Below are positions 42,848 through 51,617 of a stretch of DNA of 64,000 nucleotides, piece after piece. A model generated the notes under the pieces. The model was not told where the DNA came from. It did not search any database and saw only the letters and a list, made by a program, of their open reading frames with translations. Origin of the DNA: Actinomyces bowdenii (lineage in GTDB: Bacteria; Actinomycetota; Actinomycetes; Actinomycetales; Actinomycetaceae); assembly GCF_017592395.1 (NCBI RefSeq), contig NZ_JAGFOU010000015.1, positions 1 to 64,000 of the forward strand. The letters run 5' to 3'. Every line of letters begins with the position of its first letter. Positions within the stretch are counted from its first letter, which is position 1. The translations under genes were made by a program, and so were the position numbers.

Positions 42848-43177
42848 ATGCAAGAGGACGACAGGCCCATCACCGGGCCGTTGAACGACGACTCACCAGT
42901 CGTGCAGCTGTTCAAGGCCCTTGCGCATCCGATGAGGGCGAGCATCATCCACCGCCTGACCGAGTCCCCCGCTGACGTCTCCGAGCTCGTCGAGCTGCTC
43001 GGGGCCTCCCAGCCACTGGTCTCCCACCACCTGCGGGTGCTGCGCGAGGCCCACCTGGTGGAGGCCCTCAGGGACGGGCGCCGGAACAGCTACTCCCTCA
43101 TCGACGACCACGTCGCGTCGATCTTCCTCGACGCGCTCGGACATATGAAGGAGCACGACCATGACTGCCACCACTGA
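42848..43177 (+). CDS. ArsR/SmtB-family metal-sensing repressor
   Basis: A 109-residue winged-helix repressor: FKALAHPMRASIIHRL, DVSELVELLGASQPLVSHHLRVLREAHLVEALRDGRRNSY. The last helix holds D-D-H, ten residues, then H-M-K-E, which is exactly the D-x-H-x10-H-x2-E alpha-5 site of zinc sensors such as SmtB; it is followed by HDHDCHH, extra metal ligands. Zinc should release it from DNA. There is no arsenic-type CxC in the recognition helix. The downstream Cys-rich gene starts inside it (17-nt overlap). Confidence 0.9.
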   Translation: MQEDDRPITGPLNDDSPVVQLFKALAHPMRASIIHRLTESPADVSELVELLGASQPLVSHHLRVLREAHLVEALRDGRRNSYSLIDDHVASIFLDALGHMKEHDHDCHH

Positions 43178-43484
43178 GCACCGCCCCGCCGAGGCCCACA
43201 GCCACACCCACGGCCCCGACTGCGGCCACCTCGCCGTCATCCACGGCGACCACGTCGACTACATCCACGACGGCCACGCCCACCGCGAGGACAACGGCCA
43301 CTACGACGAGTGCACCGCCTGCTCCTGCCCGGACTGCTCCGACGTCTGCGCCGTGTGCGACTGCGCCGACTGCTCCTGCCCCACCTGCAACCACAGCACC
43401 TGCTCCTGCGAGCACTGCGAGGACTCCTGCTCCTCCTGCTCCTGCGAGGACTGCTCCTGCCCCACCTGCACGCACGCGGCCTGA
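43161..43484 (+). CDS. Cys/His-rich metallothionein-like protein
   Basis: A 107-residue cytosolic metal-binding protein. The N-terminal half is His/Asp-rich (HSHTHGPDCGHLAVIHGDHV, DGHAHRED), a module found elsewhere as a short stand-alone protein. The C-terminal half has 19 cysteines among about 55 residues in C-x-C and C-x2-C patterns (DCSCPTC twice), with almost no hydrophobic residues. Together with the upstream sensor it forms a zinc or heavy-metal buffering module. AAGGAG lies 8 nt before the ATG, inside the repressor gene. Not a known metallothionein family that I can name. Confidence 0.75.
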   Translation: MTATTEHRPAEAHSHTHGPDCGHLAVIHGDHVDYIHDGHAHREDNGHYDECTACSCPDCSDVCAVCDCADCSCPTCNHSTCSCEHCEDSCSSCSCEDCSCPTCTHAA

Positions 43485-43506
43485 GCCCCGCCTCCGGCAG
43501 ACCCAT

Positions 43507-43548
43507 CTGATCGCCCGTCCCGCTGGCACCAGCGGGACGGGCGATCAG
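43507..43548. terminator. bidirectional terminator hairpin
   Basis: A perfect 20-bp inverted repeat (43507-43526 with 43529-43548, two bases between) lies between the convergent metallothionein-like and aspS genes. There is no long T-run, as is common in GC-rich actinobacteria. Confidence 0.75.
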
Positions 43549-43552
43549 GGCA

Positions 43553-45319
43553 TCAGGCGGGCTCGGCGTCGACGCCGGCCTCCTTGCGCTGCTCGGGCGT
43601 GATGGGGGCCGGGGCGTCGGTCAGCGGGTCGAAGCCGCCGCCGGACTTGGGGAAGGCGATGACGTCGCGGATGGAGTCGGCCCCGGTCAGCAGGGAGACG
43701 ATGCGGTCCCAGCCGAAGGCGATGCCGCCGTGCGGCGGGGCCCCGAAGGTGAAGGCCTCCAGCAGGAAGCCGAACTTCTCCTGCGCCTCGGCCCGGCTGA
43801 TGCCCATGACCTTGAAGACCCGCTCCTGGACGTCGGCGCGGTGGATGCGGATCGAGCCGCCACCGATCTCGTTGCCGTTGCACACGATGTCGTAGGCGTA
43901 GGCCAGGGCGCTGCCCGGATCGGTGTCGAAGGTCTCCAGGCACTCGGGCTTGGGCGAGGTGAAGGCGTGGTGCACCGCCGTCCAGGCCGAGGCGCCCAGG
44001 GCCACATCACCCTCGGCCCTGGCCTCGGCCGAGGCCTTGAACAGGGGGGCGTCCACCACCCACACGAAGGACCACTGGTCCTCATCGATGAGCCCGCAGC
44101 GCCTGCCGATCTCCAGGCGGGCGGCCCCCAGCAGGGCGCGGGCGGCCTCCACGCCTCCGGCGGCGAAGAAGATGCAGTCCCCCGGCTGGGCGCCCGCGGC
44201 CCGGGCCAGGCCCGCGCGCTCGGCCTCGGAGATGTTCTTGGCCACCGGCCCGCCCAGCTCGCCGTCCTCGCCGACGGTCACGTAGGCCAGGCCCTTGGCA
44301 CCGCGCTGCTTGGCCCACTCCTGCCAGGCGTCGAAGGTGCGCCGCGACTGCGAGGCGCCCCCGGGCATGACCACAGCACCCACATGGGGGTTCTGGAAGA
44401 CCCGGAAGGAGGTGCCCGCGAAGTAGTCGGTGAGGTCGACCAGCTCCAGGCCGAAGCGCAGGTCGGGCTTATCCGTGCCGTACTTCTCCATGGCCTCGGC
44501 GTAGGTCATCCGCGGGATCGGGGTGGGCAGCTCGTAGTCGATGAGCGCCCAGACCTCGCGCAGCACGTCCTCGGCCACAGCGATGACGTCGTCCTGCTCG
44601 ACAAAGCTCATCTCCACGTCCAGCTGGGTGAACTCCGGCTGGCGGTCGGCCCGGAAGTCCTCATCGCGGTAGCAGCGGGCGATCTGGTAGTAGCGCTCCA
44701 TCCCCGCCACCATGAGCAGCTGCTTGAACAGCTGGGGGCTCTGGGGAAGGGCGTACCAGGAGCCGGGGGCCAGGCGCGCGGGCACCAGGAAGTCGCGGGC
44801 GCCCTCCGGGGTGGAGCGGGTCAGGGTGGGGGTCTCGATCTCCACGAAGTCGTGGGACTCCAGGACTCGGCGCGCCGCCGCGGAGACCTGGGAGCGCAGG
44901 CGGATGGCCCGCTGCATGGGCGAACGGCGCAGGTCCAGGTAGCGGTGCTTGAGGCGGGCCTCCTCCCCCACCTGGCCGGCGTCCTCGGCGTGGTCGGAGA
45001 CCTGGAAGGGAAGCGGGGCGGCCGGGTTGAGGATCTCCACCTCATCGGCCACGACCTCGATCTCCCCGGTGGGCAGGCCGGGATTGGCGTTGCCCTCCGG
45101 GCGGGCAGTGACCTGGCCGGTGACCCTCAGGACGTACTCGGCGCGCAGGTCGTGGGCGACCTCCTCGCGGATGACCACCTGGGCGATGCCCGAGGCGTCC
45201 CGCAGATCGATGAAGGCCACGCCCCCGTGATCGCGGCGCCGGTCCACCCATCCCGTCAGGGTGACGGTGGTGCCGATGTCCTGTGAGCGCAGGGAGCCTG
45301 CTGTGCGGGTTCGCAGCAC
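43553..45319 (-). CDS. aspS: aspartyl-tRNA synthetase
   Basis: Class II synthetase charging tRNA-Asp. The 588-residue bacterial-type protein has the OB-fold anticodon domain ([22 protein letters not shown]), the catalytic motifs ([57 protein letters not shown]) and the GAD insert domain. The GTG start at 45319 has GGAAGGA upstream. Monocistronic. Confidence 0.97.
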   Translation of the reverse strand: MLRTRTAGSLRSQDIGTTVTLTGWVDRRRDHGGVAFIDLRDASGIAQVVIREEVAHDLRAEYVLRVTGQVTARPEGNANPGLPTGEIEVVADEVEILNPAAPLPFQVSDHAEDAGQVGEEARLKHRYLDLRRSPMQRAIRLRSQVSAAARRVLESHDFVEIETPTLTRSTPEGARDFLVPARLAPGSWYALPQSPQLFKQLLMVAGMERYYQIARCYRDEDFRADRQPEFTQLDVEMSFVEQDDVIAVAEDVLREVWALIDYELPTPIPRMTYAEAMEKYGTDKPDLRFGLELVDLTDYFAGTSFRVFQNPHVGAVVMPGGASQSRRTFDAWQEWAKQRGAKGLAYVTVGEDGELGGPVAKNISEAERAGLARAAGAQPGDCIFFAAGGVEAARALLGAARLEIGRRCGLIDEDQWSFVWVVDAPLFKASAEARAEGDVALGASAWTAVHHAFTSPKPECLETFDTDPGSALAYAYDIVCNGNEIGGGSIRIHRADVQERVFKVMGISRAEAQEKFGFLLEAFTFGAPPHGGIAFGWDRIVSLLTGADSIRDVIAFPKSGGGFDPLTDAPAPITPEQRKEAGVDAEPA

Positions 45320-45426
45320 GGTGCTGGATTCCTTCCGTGTGGGGCACTGTCCCGGTGCCCGTCGGGGCGCACCGCGAGACGGGCGGGCGCCGCCGGCAGT
45401 CTAGCCCGGGCCCTGCGGCGCCCCGC

Positions 45427-46206
45427 TCAGGCGTGCAGCCCGCGCTGCGGCAGCGCGCCCTGGCTGCGCCTGAGCTGGGCCAGGCGGCGGCGGTTGATCA
45501 CCACGACGACGGACAGCAGCACCAGCAGCGCGCTGAGCGCCAGGATGGAGCGGCCGATGGCGGGGAAGGCCTCGGCGGCGGCGCTGCGCTGCAGGGCGGC
45601 GGGCGCATCGGGGCGCGTGCCGGCCGCCGGGCCCGCCGCGGCCTCGGCCATGGGCGGTGGGGTGGGATCCGGCTGCGGGGTGGGAGGGGGAACGGACTCG
45701 GCCCCACCGATGACGGTCACGCCGGCGACGGTGAAGTAGGGGCTCTTGTTGGTGTAGTCGGCGGTGCGCACCGTGGAGGTGGCCACGTCCTGTCCCGCCG
45801 AGACGCGGAAGCGCAGCCAGTGGGCGCCCAGGCCCACGTAGTCCGGGAGCTCGAAGGAGCCCGAGGCGGTGCCGTCCTCATCGATGCTGATCGTGGCCAC
45901 CACACCGGCCGCCTCCGGGGAGGCGGCCAGGGCGCCGTCGTCGATGAGGATCTGGACCGTGGCGCCCCGCGGGAAGCCCGAGACGGTGTACATGAGGGTG
46001 CCTCCCACGGCCACGGTGGAGGGGCTGACGGTCGAGGCGGTGCCGCTGGTGGAGGGCCCCGTGGAGGTGTCGGCCCGGGCGGGGGCCGCCTGCGAGGGCA
46101 GGACGAGCAGGGGGACCAGGGCCATGAGGCACACGAGTGCCAGATCGCGCCCACGGCGGGACCCGCGGATCACCGAGGCGATCATCCTCGGCAGTACTGC
46201 CCGCAT
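45427..46206 (-). CDS. secreted, C-terminally membrane-anchored surface protein
   Basis: A 259-residue protein with a signal peptide (Arg-rich start, LALVCLMALVPLLVLPSQAAPARA), a beta-rich domain (VSPSTVAVGGTLMYTVSGFP onward, Ig-like), a Pro-rich stretch (PPPTPQPDPTPPP) and a C-terminal TM helix (ILALSALLVLLSVVVVI) followed by Arg residues. No LPxTG, so it is anchored by its own helix. The ATG at 46206 has AAGGA close upstream. Function unknown; the pair with the next gene upstream suggests a surface module. Confidence 0.7.
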   Translation of the reverse strand: MRAVLPRMIASVIRGSRRGRDLALVCLMALVPLLVLPSQAAPARADTSTGPSTSGTASTVSPSTVAVGGTLMYTVSGFPRGATVQILIDDGALAASPEAAGVVATISIDEDGTASGSFELPDYVGLGAHWLRFRVSAGQDVATSTVRTADYTNKSPYFTVAGVTVIGGAESVPPPTPQPDPTPPPMAEAAAGPAAGTRPDAPAALQRSAAAEAFPAIGRSILALSALLVLLSVVVVINRRRLAQLRRSQGALPQRGLHA

Positions 46207-46300
46207 GCACGTCCTTCCCTGCTCACGCATCTTCTCGTCCCTGGTCCTCATCCTCATGCGCCGACGGCCCGCTGCACCGGCCGCCGCAATCGCGCCGCCG

Positions 46301-48181
46301 TCAGCCCCGCAGCGCGGCCACCCCCGAGCGGGCCGCCACCAGGAAGCTCGCGGCCCCCAGCGCCAGCAGCCCTCCGGCCCCGATGAGCAGCCAGTCGTCC
46401 GGCCCGATGTACCCGGGCCCCTCGGCGGCGTGCGCGCCGGGCAGGACGCGCGCCCGCCTGGTGTCACCGGCCCTGGAGGAGGCCTCGGCGATCTCCAGCC
46501 GGGCCCAGCCCAGCAGGACGTTGTCGCGATCGGCCACCACGAGCTCATAGCTGCCCGAGTCGAGTGCGGAGATGTCGATGGCCACCGAGTTGGTCGAGTC
46601 GACCTGCACCCAGCCCGGGCTGCGGGCTCCGGGGAAGACGAAGACCGAGACCCACTCCCCCTGCGAGATCGCCGAGGAGGGGAGGATGAGCGTGACCAGG
46701 TTCCCCTGGCGGGCGCCGGACAGGGAGCCCGCATTGTCGGCGCTCAGCTCCGAGGCGCTGGAGACCGGCGCGCGCGGGGTCCCGGCGGGCCGCTGCTGGG
46801 GATCGTCACCGGCCGGGGGCTGGGACTGCCCCTGCTGCTGCGCCTCCCCGGCCTCGGCGCCGGGGCCCCCGAGGCCGGGCTCCAGGGGCTGCGGGGACTG
46901 CTCGGGATCGGGGCCCGGGGGGAGCGTGGGGGCGGCTGCGGGCGGGGCGATGTCCTCGCTGTCCTTGCTCAGCGCCGAGGAGTGGTCCGGGGGCCGGACC
47001 GCCCCGGGGGGCGGGTCGTCCTGGGGCGCGGGGGGATCGTCCGAGGGCGCGGGCTCCGGAGCCGCGGACGGCTCCGGGCCCGGCTCCGCATCGGTCCCGG
47101 TGGTCGGTTCAGGGGCCGGCCCGGTCGTGGGCCCATCCGTCGGCCCGGCCGTGGGCTCTGGGCTGGGCTCGTCCGTGGGCCCACCCGTCGGCCCGGCCGT
47201 GGGCTCTGGGCTGGGCTCGTCCGTGGGCCCGGTCGTGGGCCGGGGACTCGGCTCCGGCGACGGCGAGGCGGAGGGCATCACCGTCGGCTCGGGGCCGGGA
47301 GCCGACGTCGGCTCAACGGTGGGAGCCGTGGTCGGCGCGGCCGTGGGCTCGCCTGTGGGGCCGGCCGTGGGCGGCACGGTCGGCTCGGGGCCGGGCGGCT
47401 CCGGCGTGGGCGGGGTCGTGGGCCCGGCCGTGGGCCCGCCTGTGGGCGGGGCGGTCGGCTCGGTGGTCGGAGCCGGGCCCGGCTCGGGGGAGGCGGACGG
47501 CGTCGGCTCCGGGTCGGGAGCGGGTGACGGCGTCGGCTCCGGCTCGGGCGAAGGGGACGGGCCCGGCTCCGAGACGGTGAAGACGCCCGTGGTCACGACG
47601 TCCTCATCGCTGGTGAGGGTCAGGCTGAAGGTCCCCGTGCCGGGGATGTCGGCGCCGTGGTTGAAAGCACGGGCCTCCTCCAGGAGCTGGTCGAAGGGCA
47701 GATAGCCGATGGCACTGCCGGCGCCCTCACCGCTGGGGACGAGGAGGAGGACATGGCCGGTCTCGTACCTCTTGACCTCATCGGGCCCATGGAGATTGAC
47801 CGTGATCCCAGGGTCGGGCAGCGCCGCGCCGGGAGCGCTGCACCAGCCGGTCGCCGCGAAGGACAGGGCCTGGCCCGAGGTGTAGGCGGGCACTGCGCCG
47901 TGGGCCGGCCCGCCTCCGGGGAGGTTGATGACGGCGGCCGGGACGCAGGCGGCCTCCCCTGGCTCGGCGGGCCCGGCGGGCGCGCCCTCCACGGGCCCGG
48001 CGCCCGGGGCCCCCGAGGCCGGCGCGGTGGCGACCGCCCCGGGCGCCGCCTCAGCGCCGGTCGCGGCACTGCCAGCGGCCGGGGCCATCAGGAGGGCGCT
48101 GAGCGCAGCGGGCACGACCAGCGCGGCGCCGGCTCGCTTCCGCAGAGCGCCGGCCGCGCTCGATCGCTGTGAGAGTCGCAT
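46301..48181 (-). CDS. large Pro/Glu/Thr-rich surface protein, C-terminally anchored
   Basis: A 626-residue secreted protein: signal peptide (ALVVPAALSALLMAPAAGSAATG), a beta domain with two cysteines (about 75-200), then roughly 230 residues of Pro-Thr-Glu-Ser-Gly linker including an exact 16-residue repeat (DEPSPEPTAGPT..GPT), a second beta domain (about 480-570) and a C-terminal TM (WLLIGAGGLLALGAASFLVAA). The linker would form an extended stalk. The domain before the TM resembles that of the downstream protein in role. No sortase motif seen. Both genes likely form a small operon (95-bp gap). Confidence 0.7.
   Translation of the reverse strand: MRLSQRSSAAGALRKRAGAALVVPAALSALLMAPAAGSAATGAEAAPGAVATAPASGAPGAGPVEGAPAGPAEPGEAACVPAAVINLPGGGPAHGAVPAYTSGQALSFAATGWCSAPGAALPDPGITVNLHGPDEVKRYETGHVLLLVPSGEGAGSAIGYLPFDQLLEEARAFNHGADIPGTGTFSLTLTSDEDVVTTGVFTVSEPGPSPSPEPEPTPSPAPDPEPTPSASPEPGPAPTTEPTAPPTGGPTAGPTTPPTPEPPGPEPTVPPTAGPTGEPTAAPTTAPTVEPTSAPGPEPTVMPSASPSPEPSPRPTTGPTDEPSPEPTAGPTGGPTDEPSPEPTAGPTDGPTTGPAPEPTTGTDAEPGPEPSAAPEPAPSDDPPAPQDDPPPGAVRPPDHSSALSKDSEDIAPPAAAPTLPPGPDPEQSPQPLEPGLGGPGAEAGEAQQQGQSQPPAGDDPQQRPAGTPRAPVSSASELSADNAGSLSGARQGNLVTLILPSSAISQGEWVSVFVFPGARSPGWVQVDSTNSVAIDISALDSGSYELVVADRDNVLLGWARLEIAEASSRAGDTRRARVLPGAHAAEGPGYIGPDDWLLIGAGGLLALGAASFLVAARSGVAALRG
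47126..47221. repeat. two tandem 48-bp units in the surface-protein linker
   Basis: 47126-47173 and 47174-47221 are identical but for one or two bases, and encode a 16-residue Pro/Glu/Thr unit. Slippage here would change stalk length in steps of 16 residues. Confidence 0.7.
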
Positions 48182-48959
48182 CGGGTCGTACCGTTCGTGG
48201 GCGGTTCAAAGGACGCTCCTGGACGCCCCAAAGGCATCACCTGAGCACTGACAAAATAGGTAGAATGAATGGGCGCACTGATATGCCCGGGCTGTTGCAG
48301 GGGCACGATCCGAAATCCCCCGTCCCCGAGGCCCCTCGCGCCCCATCACGGGCCCATGATATCGCCACCGATGTCGCGATTCGATGACGGTGGCGCCGTG
48401 GAGGCGCCATCAGGCCGATGGCGGGCCGCCCTTTCCTCGCGGCGCCTGGCGGGCCGTTGATCCCGGGCCCGCGGTCTTCGGCCGGGAATCCCCGGAAATC
48501 CCATGGGACTCATCGTTCAAAGAAGCGCGTTCGTTATTCAGGTCTCTGTTCAGTCACAATGGATGCGCCGCTGCCGTCGGGGTGCCGCCCGGGCCGGGAA
48601 GCGGGACCGGGGAGGGCCCCGGAGGCCCACCGGGGGCCACCAGGGGCGGAGCATTGCCCCGGATGTGGTAACCGACCTCACCTGTGACCTGGCCCCGCAC
48701 CACTGCCGTGCCGATCGGACCTGCCGTAGAGTCGTCGCCGGAGCGATCCGCGTCTGCTGACCCCGTTCGGGCCTCGCGGCACCACAGGTGCCCGGCGAGC
48801 ATCCCGTGAGTCTGTGCGTCAAGTCCGTCAGTCACCGTTGTCCAGCACCGGTGCAGGGCGAGTGTGGTGGGCCAGGTGCGGCAAGAGCGGAGGGCACACG
48901 CCCTCCCCCACACTCCTTAGAGCAGTCCCCGCTGTCGCGGGGGCAGAGACGGGAAAAAC
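48182..48959. other. long divergent intergenic region
   Basis: About 780 bp between the surface-protein gene and the helicase. No supported gene. A locally AT-richer stretch (48248-48275; 48500-48560) may hold promoters. The last part has a hairpin CCCCGC-TGTC-GCGGGG at 48927-48942, close to the helicase start, where it could affect translation. A long helicase 5' leader is plausible. Confidence 0.4.
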
Positions 48960-51503
48960 ATGAGCACCAGCAACGAGCCCTTGAGCCTTGACGCCCTCTT
49001 CGCCGCGGAGACCTCCCACGGCGGGGACGAGGTCGCCCCTCCGCCCACCGCCGAGGCCGGCGCGGTCGCCTCGCCGGATTCGCCCGGCTCGCCCCAGGAC
49101 TTCGCCACTCCCCCCTCCTCGGAGACCCCCGGCGATCCCGAGGACGTCGAGCATGAGGACGAGGAGGACGACGTCGAGCGCGACCTGCCCGAGGCCGACC
49201 CCGAGGGCCCCGAGAGCACGGAGCAGGAGGACGACGGCGCCGAGATGGATGAGGAGGAGGTCGACGGGCACGCCCCCTTCATCGAGGACGAGCCGGCCGG
49301 CTCCGAGGCGGAGCCCGGTGCCGGGCCGGGCGCCGGCGCCGAGGGCGGCGGGGAGCCGTCGGCGGATGCCGGCACCACCTTCGCCGACCTCGGCCTGCCC
49401 GCGGACCTGCTGCGCGCGGTGACCGACATGGGCTACCTCACGCCCACCGCCATCCAGAAGGAGGCCATCCCGGTGCTCCTGGCCGGCCGGGACGTCGTGG
49501 GGGTGGCCCAGACCGGCACCGGCAAGACCGCCGCCTTCGGCCTGCCCCTGCTCGACGCCGTCGACGCCCGCGATCCCGAGGTCCAGGCCCTGGTCCTGGC
49601 CCCCACCCGCGAGCTGGCCCTGCAGAGCGCCGAGGCGATCGCCGACATGGCCTCGCGCTCACGCGGCCTGGACGTCGTGGCCGTCTACGGCGGCGCCCCC
49701 TACGGCCCCCAGATCGGCGCGCTCAGGAGCGGCGCCCAGGTCGTGGTGGGCACGCCCGGCCGGGTCATCGATCTCATCGACAAGGGCGTCCTGGCCCTGG
49801 ACCGGGTGCGCTACTTCGTCCTGGACGAGGCCGACGAGATGCTGCGCATGGGCTTCGCCGACGACGTGGAGACCATCGCGCAGTCCCTGCCCTCGGAGCG
49901 CCGCACCGCCCTGTTCTCGGCCACCATGCCCCCCGCCATCCAGGCGGTGGCGCGCCAGCACCTCCACGAGCCGGTCCAGGTCGAGGTCTCGCGCCCCTCC
50001 TCCACCGTGGCCACGGTCCGCCAGACCTACGCCGTGGTGCCCTTCCGCCACAAGATCGGAGCGGTCTCCCGCGTCCTGGCCGTCACCGACGCCCAGGCCG
50101 CCATCGTCTTCGTGCGCACCAAGTCCACGGCGGAGGATGTGGCCATCGAGCTGGCCGGGCGCGGCATCCAGGCCGCCGCCATCTCCGGGGACGTGCCCCA
50201 GCGCGAGCGCGAGCGCCTCGTCGAGCGCCTGCGCGCCGGCACCCTGGACGTCCTGGTGGCCACCGATGTGGCCGCGCGGGGCCTGGATGTGGACCGCATC
50301 GGCCTGGTGGTCAACTTCGACGTGCCCCGGGAGGCCGAGGCCTACGTCCACCGCATCGGGCGCACCGGCAGGGCCGGGCGCAGTGGCGAGGCCGTCACCT
50401 TCCTGACCCCCAAGGAGAAGAGCAAGCTCCGCCAGATCGAGCGCCTCACCGGCACCCGCCTGGAGGAGATCACCCTGCCCTCCCCCGCCGATGTCTCCGA
50501 GCACCGCGCCGCCAAGCTGCTCAGCCGCGCCGCCGCCCGCCACGAGCGCGGGCGCCTGGGCATGTACCTGCCCCTGGTGCGGGCCACCGCGGCCGACCTG
50601 GGCATCGAGGCCGAGGAGCTCGCGGCCACGCTCCTGGCCCTGGCCGTGGGCGACGAGGGCCCCCAGCGCCGTCAGGACGCCGAGCAGCGCCAGCGCCCCC
50701 GCCGCGAGGAGAACCTGGACTCCGAGGGCGCCTTCGTCTCGGCCTCCTTCGAGGGCAGCCGTCAGGACCGGGGCCGCGGCCAGCGCCCCGACGGCAAGCG
50801 CGGGGCCTCGCGCGGCGGGCGCCGCGAGCACGAGGGCCCCGGCACCGTCTACCGGGTCGAGGTCGGCCACCGCGACCGCGTCCAGCCCGGGGCGATCGTG
50901 GGCGCGCTGGCCAATGAGGGCGGCATCAGCGGCTCGGACATCGGCAAGATCGACATCCTGCAGTCCTTCTCCCTGGTCACCATCCACGCCGATCTGACCC
51001 CCGACCAGCTCGACATGATGGGCCGGGCCACCTTCGGCGGCCGTGAGCTGCGCATCCGCCCCGACCAGGGGCCCGGGCACGGCTGGTCCGGCCCCCAGGA
51101 CCGCGGCGAGCGCCGCGGGGGCCCCCGTCGCGACGGCGATCGCGGCTTCGAGGGCCGTGGTGGCCGTCGCTGGGAGGACCGCGGCGGGCGCTGGGACCGC
51201 GGCGAGCGCGGTGAGCGCGGCGGGCGCTGGGAGGACCGGGGCGATCGCGGCGGGCGCTGGGACCGCGGCGAGCGCGCGGAGCGGGGCGAGCGCGGCGGCC
51301 GCGGCTTCGACGAGCGGGGCTTCGAGGGCCGTGGCGGGCGCCGCTGGGAGGACCGGCGCGATCGGGGCGGCCGTGGTGGCCACGATGGCCGGGGCGGACG
51401 CGACTTCCGCGATGGCTACCGCTCGGGACGCGATGATCGCGGCTCGGGCCGCTTCGGCGGCAACCGCGGTGGCGGCCACCGCGGCAACCGCGACGCCCGC
51501 TGA
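48960..51503 (+). CDS. DEAD-box RNA helicase with RG-rich tail
   Basis: An ATP-dependent RNA helicase, CsdA/DeaD-like. The 847-residue protein has an acidic N-terminal extension of about 135 residues, then motifs Q (GYLTPTAIQ), I (AQTGTGKT), Ia (PTRELALQ), II (DEAD), III (SAT) and VI (HRIGRTGRAG). A DbpA-type RNA-binding domain follows (VYRVEVGHRDRVQPG to FGGRELRI, about 630-700). The last ~145 residues are RG/RWEDRG-type repeats that should bind RNA and may drive condensation. Likely roles are ribosome assembly or mRNA turnover in the cold. Confidence 0.9.
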   Translation: MSTSNEPLSLDALFAAETSHGGDEVAPPPTAEAGAVASPDSPGSPQDFATPPSSETPGDPEDVEHEDEEDDVERDLPEADPEGPESTEQEDDGAEMDEEEVDGHAPFIEDEPAGSEAEPGAGPGAGAEGGGEPSADAGTTFADLGLPADLLRAVTDMGYLTPTAIQKEAIPVLLAGRDVVGVAQTGTGKTAAFGLPLLDAVDARDPEVQALVLAPTRELALQSAEAIADMASRSRGLDVVAVYGGAPYGPQIGALRSGAQVVVGTPGRVIDLIDKGVLALDRVRYFVLDEADEMLRMGFADDVETIAQSLPSERRTALFSATMPPAIQAVARQHLHEPVQVEVSRPSSTVATVRQTYAVVPFRHKIGAVSRVLAVTDAQAAIVFVRTKSTAEDVAIELAGRGIQAAAISGDVPQRERERLVERLRAGTLDVLVATDVAARGLDVDRIGLVVNFDVPREAEAYVHRIGRTGRAGRSGEAVTFLTPKEKSKLRQIERLTGTRLEEITLPSPADVSEHRAAKLLSRAAARHERGRLGMYLPLVRATAADLGIEAEELAATLLALAVGDEGPQRRQDAEQRQRPRREENLDSEGAFVSASFEGSRQDRGRGQRPDGKRGASRGGRREHEGPGTVYRVEVGHRDRVQPGAIVGALANEGGISGSDIGKIDILQSFSLVTIHADLTPDQLDMMGRATFGGRELRIRPDQGPGHGWSGPQDRGERRGGPRRDGDRGFEGRGGRRWEDRGGRWDRGERGERGGRWEDRGDRGGRWDRGERAERGERGGRGFDERGFEGRGGRRWEDRRDRGGRGGHDGRGGRDFRDGYRSGRDDRGSGRFGGNRGGGHRGNRDAR

Positions 51504-51617
51504 GCCCGGGCCCCGCCGCCGGCGCCGTCCTGGAGGACCGCGCCGGCGGCGGGAATATCCCAGGTGGCGCCGCTGTTGGCACCCTGTGGTATCGCAGGAG
51601 ACAGCGGAAAGGCACTC

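Noticed and set aside
47126-47221. Tandem repeats as a CRISPR array
   Set aside because: Units are contiguous without unique spacers and are in frame with a Pro-rich coding linker.
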